Of a stretch of 6,189 nt of DNA, positions 1 to 5,377 are shown piece after piece (position 1 is the first letter of the stretch; every line of letters starts with the position of its first letter). The notes beneath the pieces were generated by a model. That model did not search any database. It was given only the letters and a program-made list of their open reading frames with translations, and was not told the origin of the DNA. Made by a program: the position numbers and the translations under genes. Location: contig CP059264.1 in the NCBI GenBank assembly GCA_013693915.1, forward strand, positions 1,524,027 through 1,530,215, given 5' to 3'. Source of the stretch: Dechloromonas sp. (lineage in GTDB: Bacteria; Pseudomonadota; Gammaproteobacteria; Burkholderiales; Rhodocyclaceae).

Positions 1-1188
1 GTCGACGAACAGTGGCTGGGCGAGGCGGAAGCTGACCTGGGCGATGTCGTTCATCGCGAGCTTCTCGGCGGGCACCTTTTCCAGCGTGTTGACGTCGAGG
101 CGATGGTCGATCGCCGCCAGCCTGGCCTTGGAGTCGCGCGTCGTGTGCCGGATCAGGTACGTGCGGGCGCGGTCCATCGGCGCTTCGGCCAGCCAGCAGA
201 CGGTGGCGTCGATCTGCCTGACGGCGGCGGGGACTTCGCCGGACTTGACGATCATGTCGCCGCGCGAGGTGTCGATCTCGTCGGCCAGCAGCAGGGTGAC
301 CGACTGTTCGGTGACGGCCTCGGGCAGGTCGCTGCCGCCGATCTGGATGGCTTTCACGGTCGACGTCAATCCCGAGGGCAAGACCGTGACGGCGTCGCCG
401 ACCCGGATCGAGCCTGATTCGACGCGGCCCATGAAGCCGCGGTAGTCGTGCAGCGCCGGGTTGGCCGAATCCTGCGGGCGGCAGACGAACTGCACCGGGA
501 AGCGGAAGGCCTCGGCGTGCTCGGTGTGGGCGCCGGGCGCGGACTCGAGGATGTCGATCAGCGTCGGGCCGTCGTACCAGCCGAGCGACTCGCCGCGGTC
601 GACGATCATGTCGCCGTTGAGCGCCGAAATCGGCAGGAAGCGCACGTCGTCGATGCCGACCTTGGCGGCGAATTCCAGGTAGTCGGCCTTGATCTTCTCG
701 AACACGTCCTGCGAATAATCGACAAGGTCCATCTTGTTGACCGCGACGACCAGGTGCGGAATGCCGACCAGCGATGCCAGCTTGGAATGGCGGCGGGTCT
801 GGGTCAGCACGCCCTTGCGCGCGTCGATCAGGATGATCGCGAGGTTGGCGGTGGACGCGGCGGTGACCATGTTGCGGGTGTACTGCTCGTGCCCCGGCGC
901 GTCGGCGATGATGTACTTGCGCGTGCCGGTCGAGAAGTAGCGGTAGGCGACGTCGATGGTGATGCCCTGCTCGCGCTCGGCCTGCAGGCCGTCGGTCAGC
1001 AGCGACAGGTCGACGGCACCGAGGCCGCGCTTTTCGGAGGTTCTGGCGATCGCGGAGAGCGTGTCGGCGAGGATGGTCTTGGTGTCGTACAGCAGGCGGC
1101 CGATCAGGGTGCTCTTGCCGTCGTCGACGCTGCCGCAGGTCAGGAAGCGCAGCAGGCCGTGGTCTTCGATTGGGTCGCGGGCGGACAT
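1..1188 (-). CDS. cysN: Sulfate adenylyltransferase subunit 1 (CysN), 3' end cut by window edge
   Basis: This is the GTPase subunit of heterodimeric ATP sulfurylase. It couples GTP hydrolysis to APS synthesis from sulfate and ATP by CysD in the cytoplasm, the first step of assimilatory sulfate activation. The visible 396 residues start MSARDP and show an elongation-factor-type G domain: P-loop GSVDDGKST (residues 19-27), G3 DAPGH (96-100) and G4 NKMD (151-154), followed by the beta-barrel part. G3 reads DAPGH where many relatives have DTPGH. The start ATG (1188-1186) overlaps the cysD stop as TGATG, and a strong Shine-Dalgarno, AAGGAAGGG (plus positions 1197-1205), lies 8 bases upstream inside cysD, so the two are translationally coupled. 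There is no stop before position 1. A stand-alone CysN would lack only a few tens of residues here. A CysN-CysC fusion with APS kinase cannot be excluded. Confidence 0.96.
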   Translation of the reverse strand, partial: MSARDPIEDHGLLRFLTCGSVDDGKSTLIGRLLYDTKTILADTLSAIARTSEKRGLGAVDLSLLTDGLQAEREQGITIDVAYRYFSTGTRKYIIADAPGHEQYTRNMVTAASTANLAIILIDARKGVLTQTRRHSKLASLVGIPHLVVAVNKMDLVDYSQDVFEKIKADYLEFAAKVGIDDVRFLPISALNGDMIVDRGESLGWYDGPTLIDILESAPGAHTEHAEAFRFPVQFVCRPQDSANPALHDYRGFMGRVESGSIRVGDAVTVLPSGLTSTVKAIQIGGSDLPEAVTEQSVTLLLADEIDTSRGDMIVKSGEVPAAVRQIDATVCWLAEAPMDRARTYLIRHTTRDSKARLAAIDHRLDVNTLEKVPAEKLAMNDIAQVSFRLAQPLFVD

Positions 1189-2138
1189 CAGAAATACCCT
1201 TCCTTCTTGCGTTGTTCCATGGAGGCTTCGCTGGTCTGGTCGTCGAGGCGGGTGGCGCCGCGTTCGGTGATGGTGGTGGCGGCAGTTTCCAGAACGATCT
1301 TTTCGACGGTGTCGGCGTCCGAGTCCACCGGCGCCGTGCAGGAAATGTCGCCGACGGTGCGGAAGCGCACCCGACGCTCGACGATCTCCTCGCCGGCCTT
1401 CGGCAGGTTGGTCAGCTCGCCGGACACCAGCGGCACGTTGACCGGCACGATGGCGCCCTGGCGGATGACCACCGCGCGCTGGTGGGCGAAGTAGATCGAC
1501 GGCAGTTCGAGGCCTTCGCGCTCGATGTATTGCCAGACGTCCATTTCGGTCCAGTTCGAGATCGGGAAGGCGCGGATGTTCTCGCCCTTGTGGCTGCGGG
1601 CGTTGTACAGGTTCCACAGTTCCGGGCGCTGGTTCTTCGGGTCCCATTGGCCGAACTCGTCGCGGAAGCTCATGATGCGTTCCTTGGCGCGGGCCTTTTC
1701 CTCGTCGCGGCGGGCACCGCCGATGCAGCAGTCGAAGCCGAATTCCTCGATGGCTTCGAGCAATGTCACCGACTGGTGCTTGTTGCGCGATTCGCCTTCG
1801 TGCTTCAGCACCACCGTGCCGCGCTTCATCGAATCCTCGACCGAGCGGACAATCAGCCGCTCGCCCAGTTCGGCGGCGCGCTTGTCACGGAATTGCACGA
1901 CTTCCTGGTAATTGTGGCCGGTGTCGATGTGCATCAGCGGGAAGGGGAACCTGCCCGGGCGGAAAGCCTTCTCGGCGATGCGCAGCATGCAGATCGAATC
2001 CTTGCCGCCGGAGAAGAGCAGCACCGGGTTGGAACATTGGCCGGCCACCTCGCGCATGATGTGGATCGCCTCGGCTTCAAGCCAGTCGAGATGACTGAGC
2101 GTGATCCTGGGCGTCGCGAGTTGCGTGGTCTGGGTCAT
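1188..2138 (-). CDS. cysD: Sulfate adenylyltransferase subunit 2 (CysD)
   Basis: This is the catalytic subunit of ATP sulfurylase, which with CysN forms APS and pyrophosphate from ATP and sulfate. It is a PP-loop (N-type ATP pyrophosphatase) protein of the PAPS reductase superfamily. The chosen start gives 316 residues. The pyrophosphate-binding loop SGGKDS lies at residues 43-48, preceded by the family-typical helix LEAEAIHIMREV. Further CysD hallmarks are a GGARRDEEKARAKER segment, an ISNWTEMDVWQYI segment and the conserved C-terminus RKKEGYF. A GTG at 2153 would add five residues, but the ATG at 2138 matches the usual family start (MTQTTQL). Neither has a strong Shine-Dalgarno; only a GGA lies about 9 bases before the ATG. 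It is the first gene of a cysDN operon, divergent from the GntP permease gene. No cysH or cysB lies in the window. Confidence 0.97.
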   Translation of the reverse strand: MTQTTQLATPRITLSHLDWLEAEAIHIMREVAGQCSNPVLLFSGGKDSICMLRIAEKAFRPGRFPFPLMHIDTGHNYQEVVQFRDKRAAELGERLIVRSVEDSMKRGTVVLKHEGESRNKHQSVTLLEAIEEFGFDCCIGGARRDEEKARAKERIMSFRDEFGQWDPKNQRPELWNLYNARSHKGENIRAFPISNWTEMDVWQYIEREGLELPSIYFAHQRAVVIRQGAIVPVNVPLVSGELTNLPKAGEEIVERRVRFRTVGDISCTAPVDSDADTVEKIVLETAATTITERGATRLDDQTSEASMEQRKKEGYF

Positions 2139-2164
2139 TGCTGGAATCCGCACGGAATGTTGAG

Positions 2165-2200
2165 TGCGGCCATTCTAGCAAGAGCTTAATAATCATTTAA
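2165..2200 (-). promoter_or_regulatory. Probable cysDN promoter, activator-dependent type
   Basis: On the minus strand an extended -10, TGC followed by TAGAAT (plus 2172-2177), sits 17 bases from a poor -35, TTAAAT (plus 2195-2200). A transcript would start near 2165, leaving a leader of about 28 bases before the cysD ATG. The flanking DNA, roughly 2175-2225, is clearly richer in A and T than the rest of the window. In proteobacteria cys promoters are typically activated by the LysR-type regulator CysB, which binds degenerate AT-rich sites next to weak -35 boxes. The AT-rich tract upstream (ATAAACGTTC and neighbours) is a plausible CysB site, but that is inference. Confidence 0.55.
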
Positions 2201-2229
2201 GAACGTTTATGCATCGACATATTGCAGTT

Positions 2230-2245
2230 TGGCATAACCGTTACC
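2230..2245 (+). promoter_or_regulatory. Imperfect sigma-54-like -24/-12 element
   Basis: TGGCA (2230-2234) is followed at the correct spacing by TTAC (2241-2244). The sigma-54 consensus has TGGCAC, five bases, then TTGC. The -24 element is good, but the critical -12 GC reads AC here. It lies about 215 bases upstream of the permease start codon. It could be a weak or chance match; sigma-54 control of organic-acid transporters is known in proteobacteria. Confidence 0.15.
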
Positions 2246-2286
2246 GCTCCGGAATTCGCCTTGTCCGGCGGTCGACCGTGGCTAAC

Positions 2287-2354
2287 GCCCGCAGCGCGGG
2301 CCATTGCACGCTCCCGGCGCGATCCCGGGCACCGGGTCACAGGCCCGATCCCGG
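2287..2354 (+). repeat. Two short hairpins and a direct repeat in the permease leader
   Basis: A perfect 6-bp inverted repeat, GCCCGC-AGC-GCGGGC, lies at 2287-2301. A second, CCCGG-GCA-CCGGG, lies at 2324-2336. The string CGATCCCGG also occurs twice in direct orientation (2320-2328 and 2346-2354), with start points 26 bases apart. No T-run follows, so neither hairpin is a convincing terminator. They may be operator half-sites or leader structure for the downstream permease gene, or coincidental in such GC-rich DNA. Confidence 0.35.
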
Positions 2355-2402
2355 ATGGCGGACGCGACGAATTTTCTTGCAAGGCCACGAACCTATCTGG
2401 AG

Positions 2403-2453
2403 TATATTCGCCGAGAGTCTTTGATCCTGATTCATGCTTGCGCGAACGGAGGG
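2403..2453 (+). promoter_or_regulatory. Candidate -10 box and ribosome binding site of the GntP-type gene
   Basis: TATATT at 2403-2408 is the best -10-like string near the gene. The nearest -35-like string, TTGCAA at 2377-2382, is 20 bases away, which is too far for a good sigma-70 promoter, so the promoter part is weak. The Shine-Dalgarno GGAGGG at 2448-2453, five bases before the ATG at 2459, is clear and decides the start of the gene. Confidence 0.35.
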
Positions 2454-2458
2454 TAGCC

Positions 2459-3856
2459 ATGCTTGGTATTCTGGGAATTCTCGTCTCACTTCTGCTCCTG
2501 ATCGTCCTCGCCTATCGCGGCTGGAACGTCATCCTGATCGCGCCGATCTGCGCGCTGGTCGGCCTCCTGATCGGGGATTTCGACGCGCCGATCCTGGCGA
2601 CCTACACCCAGGTCTTCATGCCGGCCCTGGGCAACTACCTGATCAAGTTCTTCCCGCTCTTCCTGCTGGGCGCCGTCTTCGGGAAACTGATGGACGATTC
2701 GGGCTGCGCACGGACCATCGCGCACAAGATCGTCGAGTGGACCGGCAAGGAGCGCGCGATAATCGCCATCATCCTGGCTTGCGGCGTACTGACCTACGGC
2801 GGCGTTTCGCTGTTCGTCGTCGCCTTCGCCGTGTTTCCGGTCGCCATCCAGATGTTCCGCGAGGGCAATTTGCCGAAACGCCTCATTCCGGCAACCATCG
2901 CGCTCGGCTCGTTCACCTTCACCATGTCGGCGCTTCCCGGTTCCCCGGCGATCCAGAACGCCATCCCGATGCCGTATTTCCACACCGACGCCTTCGCCGC
3001 GCCGGGCCTGGGGATCATTGCCGGCATCATGATGTTCGCCCTGGGCAGCCTCTGGTTGACGACGCGGGCGCGACGTGCCCGGAGCGCCGGCGAGGGATTT
3101 GGCGGCGAAGGTCCGGAGACGTCGGCCGCGGCGGAGTCGGCACCGGCAGGAGACCTGCCGTCGTTCGCCGTGGCGATCACCCCGGTCGTGCTGGTGCTGG
3201 TGATCAACTTCATCTTCAGCAAGTACGTCGTCGTCGATTTCGACTTCTCGTACCTGGCGTCACCGAAGTACGGCAAGACGACCGTCGCCGCGGTCGGCGG
3301 CACCTGGGCGATCATCGTCGCCATGGTGACCGCCTGCATCGTGCTCATCGCCCTGACCTGGAGGCGTTTCCGGAATGTCCGCCAGTCGCTCAACGACGGC
3401 GCCCTCGGCTCGATGCTGCCGATCCTGAATGTCGGCTCGGAAGTCGCGTACGGGGCCGTGATCGCCAGCCTGGCGGCGTTTGCCGTCATCAAGGTCTGGC
3501 TGATGTCGCTCACCGACAACCCGGTCATCGGTCTGGCAATCATCGTGAACGTGCTCGCCGGCATTACCGGGTCGGCCTCGGGCGGCATGAGCATCGCGCT
3601 GCAGGCAGTCGGGCAGCAGTACCTCGAGCTGGCGAATGCTGCCGGTGTCAACCCGCAAATCCTGCATCGCATCGCCGCACTCGCCTCGGGCGGTCTCGAC
3701 GCGCTGCCGCACAACGGCGCGGTGATCACGCTGCTCGCCATCTGCGGCCTGAACCACCGGCAGTCGTACTTCGACATCTTCATGGTGGCGGTTGCCTTCC
3801 CGCTGCTGGCGATGGTGACCGTGATCGTCCTCAACGGCATGTTCGGCACTTTCTGA
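2459..3856 (+). CDS. GntP-family permease (proton symporter for a gluconate- or hydroxyacid-type substrate)
   Basis: This is an inner-membrane secondary transporter of the GntP family, whose members import gluconate, other sugar acids, or in some branches D-beta-hydroxybutyrate or citrate, driven by the proton gradient. The protein is 465 residues, normal for the family, and starts with a membrane segment (MLGILGILVSLLLLIVLAY). Repeated hydrophobic segments suggest about 12 membrane spans. Family-like stretches are LTYGGVSLFVVAF (about residues 112-124), SALPGSPAIQNA (about 156-167) and, near the end, GGLDALPHNGAVITLLA (about 410-427). A charged, Gly/Ala-rich loop at about 205-236 separates the two halves. 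The reading frame is open further upstream to 2222, but the GGAGGG site before 2459 and the hydrophobic N-terminus fix this start. The C-terminal signature recalls permeases annotated for hydroxybutyrate; the substrate is not provable here. It is probably co-transcribed with the next gene, 10 bases away. Confidence 0.9.
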   Translation: MLGILGILVSLLLLIVLAYRGWNVILIAPICALVGLLIGDFDAPILATYTQVFMPALGNYLIKFFPLFLLGAVFGKLMDDSGCARTIAHKIVEWTGKERAIIAIILACGVLTYGGVSLFVVAFAVFPVAIQMFREGNLPKRLIPATIALGSFTFTMSALPGSPAIQNAIPMPYFHTDAFAAPGLGIIAGIMMFALGSLWLTTRARRARSAGEGFGGEGPETSAAAESAPAGDLPSFAVAITPVVLVLVINFIFSKYVVVDFDFSYLASPKYGKTTVAAVGGTWAIIVAMVTACIVLIALTWRRFRNVRQSLNDGALGSMLPILNVGSEVAYGAVIASLAAFAVIKVWLMSLTDNPVIGLAIIVNVLAGITGSASGGMSIALQAVGQQYLELANAAGVNPQILHRIAALASGGLDALPHNGAVITLLAICGLNHRQSYFDIFMVAVAFPLLAMVTVIVLNGMFGTF

Positions 3857-3866
3857 GGGGAAGACC

Positions 3867-4691
3867 GTGCGTACCCTGATCCTGTTGCTCGTCGTGGCGC
3901 TGTCGTTCCTTCCGCCAGCCGGCGCGCAGGCACAACCGCGGGCCAAGGAACTGCGCCTGCTCGCGGCGGAGCTTCCGCCGTATGCCTTCCAGATTCCGCC
4001 GGCCAGCGTCGCCGAGACCCCTGGAGTCGACCAGGGCCTCGTATACGAAGTCGTCAGCGAAATGGCCAAACGCGTCGGCCACACCGGGCTGATCGAGTTC
4101 CTTCCCTGGGGCGAGGCGCAACGCATCGCCAGGACGCAGCCGAACATCGGCATCCTGGCGCTGACGCGGACGCCCGAGCGGGAAAACCAGTACCGCTGGC
4201 TGGCCCGGATCGTCACCGATGACCTGATCCTCGTCGGTGGCCAGGGCATCGACGTTTCGAGCCTCGACAAGGTCAAGGACCGTCCGGTTGGCGTGCTTGC
4301 CCGCTCGGGCGCCGAGGCCCTGCTCAGGGAACGCGGCTTCACGCGCATCAAGCCGCAGCCCGAGGAATGGATGAACGCGCGCCTGATGCAGCAGCGCCGG
4401 ATCGACGCCTGGCTGGCGCCGCGGCTGATGGTGATCTACGCGATGCACGAGATCGGCGGCAGGCTCGAGGTGCTGAACTTCGGCGAGATCGTGCGCAAGA
4501 GCGAAATCTACCTTGCCGCGTCGAAGGACTTGCCCGATGCCGAGGCCCAGAAGTGGGAAAGGGCGCTCGAAGCCATCAAGGCCGACGGCACCTACCAACG
4601 CATCCTCGACGAATACAACCGCCTCAAGATCGTGCCGATTCCCGACGAGATGCGGCGGCGCTTCAGCCAGCCCGTCTGGGAGGGCAGATAG
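3867..4691 (+). CDS. Secreted family 3 solute-binding protein (orphan amino-acid-binding type)
   Basis: This is a periplasmic substrate-binding-domain protein of the SBP_bac_3 (HisJ/GlnH-like) family, 274 residues. It begins with a GTG preceded by GAGGGG (3855-3860) with six bases spacing. An N-terminal signal peptide (MRTLILLLVVALSFLPP, likely cut near residues 20-23 after an Ala-rich AGAQA) is followed by the typical first strand, LRLLAAELPPYAF. The stretch NIGILALTRTPERENQYRW (about residues 92-110) matches the style of binding proteins that often occur without a permease or ATPase, where RTPERE is followed by an aromatic-rich segment. The second lobe (about 125-225) and a C-terminal helix resembling YQRILDEY complete the fold. 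No ABC permease or ATPase gene follows. It sits 10 bases after the GntP permease stop, so the two are probably one operon. Ligand and partner are unknown; it could serve a distant ABC transporter, act as a sensor input, or assist the permease. Confidence 0.87.
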   Translation: MRTLILLLVVALSFLPPAGAQAQPRAKELRLLAAELPPYAFQIPPASVAETPGVDQGLVYEVVSEMAKRVGHTGLIEFLPWGEAQRIARTQPNIGILALTRTPERENQYRWLARIVTDDLILVGGQGIDVSSLDKVKDRPVGVLARSGAEALLRERGFTRIKPQPEEWMNARLMQQRRIDAWLAPRLMVIYAMHEIGGRLEVLNFGEIVRKSEIYLAASKDLPDAEAQKWERALEAIKADGTYQRILDEYNRLKIVPIPDEMRRRFSQPVWEGR

Positions 4692-4965
4692 GGCGGACGA
4701 TTTTCGCCGGTCTGCGGGCGTCGACCGCATCCGGTCCCTCGCGGCCGCCCCAACACCCGCGGAGATCCGATGCCCCTGCTGCCCGCCAGCGACATCGAAA
4801 CCGCTTCGGCGCCGCGGGACGCGGTGACCCGGCGGCGCAAACGGGAGTCGCGGAGCGATTCGCCACCTCGGTAGATCAGCCGACCCCGCCGGGCTCGACC
4901 CCGGTTTCAGGCCGTGCCCGAATGCGGGTTCGATCAGCGGATCGCGCGGTGACCGGGTGCCGCTG
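4692..4965. other. Non-coding stretch after the binding-protein gene, no clear terminator
   Basis: No convincing long gene on either strand. Just after the stop, GGCG-CGCC (4692-4708 area) can form only a weak 4-bp hairpin without a useful T-run, so no intrinsic terminator is claimed. A short open frame at 4770-4874 is listed separately. The string GCGGTGACC occurs twice (about 4825 and 4946), which may be chance. Confidence 0.4.
4770..4874 (+). CDS. Possible small protein of 34 residues, unrecognised
   Basis: A short frame runs from ATG (4770) to TAG (4872-4874), with GGAG (4761-4764) five bases upstream as a possible ribosome binding site. The product would begin MPLLPASDIETAS and end in a basic, Arg-rich tail (TRRRKRESRSDSPPR). 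No membrane segment, signal peptide or known motif is visible. The Arg/Ser/Pro-rich composition is what random GC-rich DNA often yields, so coding status is doubtful. It lies between the two solute-binding-protein genes and upstream of the structured element. Confidence 0.2.
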   Translation: MPLLPASDIETASAPRDAVTRRRKRESRSDSPPR

Positions 4966-5150
4966 CCGGCGAGTCCGCCTCCCCGTCAGGCGAAACTCGT
5001 GCCGGATGCCGCGTGTGGCAAGTTGCGCAGCCGGGGTTTTCGGGACAGCACCCGGCAAATCGGCAACTGTCCGCGATCCGTCGGACCTGTACAGACCGGA
5101 ACGGATTCAGGGCATGGACGCTGCGCACGCGGCGGAGTCAGGGTACTGGG
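4966..5150 (+). other. Unidentified structured intergenic element (possible RNA motif)
   Basis: Several complementary segments are visible and are mutually compatible. Helix A: CCGGC-GAGT-CGCCT (4966-4980, one unpaired C) pairs with AGGCG-ACTC-GCCGG (4988-5005, two 2-base bulges), 14 pairs around a 7-base loop. Helix B: TGCGCAGC (5024-5031) pairs perfectly with GCTGCGCA (5120-5127). Inside B are helix C, GGACAG/CTGTCC (5043-5048/5067-5072, plus inner CCG/CGG), and helix D, ATCCGT/ACGGAT (5076-5081/5101-5106), capped by the palindrome CTGTACAG (5087-5094). Two strings recall cobalamin-riboswitch boxes: GCAACTGT (5063-5070) and GTCAGGGTACTG (5137-5148), the latter against an AGGAGACCTG-type box. 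The expected core between and before them is not there, so no riboswitch class is assigned. It lies upstream of an AapJ-like gene, in sense orientation for it. Confidence 0.35.
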
Positions 5151-5178
5151 TTGCGGATCCACACGCCTTGGATAGAAT
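5151..5178 (+). promoter_or_regulatory. Candidate sigma-70 promoter for the AapJ-like gene
   Basis: TTGCGG (5151-5156) and TAGAAT (5173-5178) are separated by 16 bases. The -10 matches the consensus at five of six positions and the -35 at three. This is the most AT-rich spot of the gap. A perfect TTGACA follows at 5178-5183 but has no -10 at the right distance. A transcript from here would begin near 5185 and carry a leader of about 190 bases. It would exclude the structured element upstream unless another promoter lies further left. Confidence 0.4.
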
Positions 5179-5184
5179 TGACAA

Positions 5185-5377
5185 TTGCGTTCCACGTTGG
5201 CGCCCTCAAGCTGCGCGTAGTCCCGGAAGCGGGAAGCTGCGCCCCGTGTTCGGCTCTGCGACGATGCGATCAGTCGTGCCGTACAGGTCCTGCAAGAGGT
5301 AGCATCCGCCGGTCGGGTCCTCACGGAGGAACATGACAACGATTCAATCCAGCGTCCTGCGAATTCGGAGGTTCCGG
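5185..5377 (+). other. Long leader of the AapJ-like gene with a direct repeat and a short hairpin
   Basis: The 9-base string AAGCTGCGC occurs twice in direct orientation (5208-5216 and 5234-5242). Between them lies a hairpin, TCCCG-GAAG-CGGGA (5221-5234). The string GTACAGGTCC (5281-5290) is the reverse complement of GGACCTGTAC (5083-5092) in the structured element, so the two could pair over about 190 bases. A GGAGGA at 5325-5330 lies only two bases before an in-frame ATG (5333). The second Shine-Dalgarno, GGAGG (5367-5371), is six bases before the preferred ATG at 5378. No T-run terminator is seen. Confidence 0.4.

Noticed and set aside
448..1494. Long plus-strand open frame opposite cysN and the end of cysD
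   Set aside because: Antisense shadow of cysN, whose G-domain motifs are intact on the other strand.
1170..2189. Long plus-strand open frame opposite cysD
   Set aside because: It is antisense to an unmistakable cysD with all family motifs. Its Asp/Val/His/Arg-rich product is typical of antisense frames in GC-rich genes.
2222..2458. N-terminal extension of the permease from an ATG at 2222
   Set aside because: The 79 added residues are Arg/Pro-rich with no membrane segment, and 2459 has a strong GGAGGG site and a typical hydrophobic start.
2434..3879. Alternative plus-strand frame across the permease gene, and long minus-strand frames at 2794-4351
   Set aside because: Arg/His/Gly-rich products without motifs, overlapping a membrane protein with clear GntP family signatures and a good ribosome binding site.
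4692..4751. Terminator after the binding-protein gene
   Set aside because: Only a weak 4-bp hairpin and a distant GGGCGG/CCGCCC pairing with about 50 bases of loop; no T-run.
4915..4945. GGTTCGATC string resembling a tRNA T-loop
   Set aside because: The flanking five-base arms are not complementary, and no acceptor or anticodon arm can be drawn around it.
5264..5302. Twelve-codon open frame (MRSVVPYRSCKR) in the AapJ leader as a leader peptide
   Set aside because: No Shine-Dalgarno precedes it, there is no run of regulatory codons, and no terminator hairpin follows.
5333..5377. Upstream in-frame ATG for the AapJ-like gene
   Set aside because: GGAGGA is only two bases from this ATG, and it would put basic residues before the signal peptide. 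ATG 5378 has ideal spacing and a clean signal sequence.
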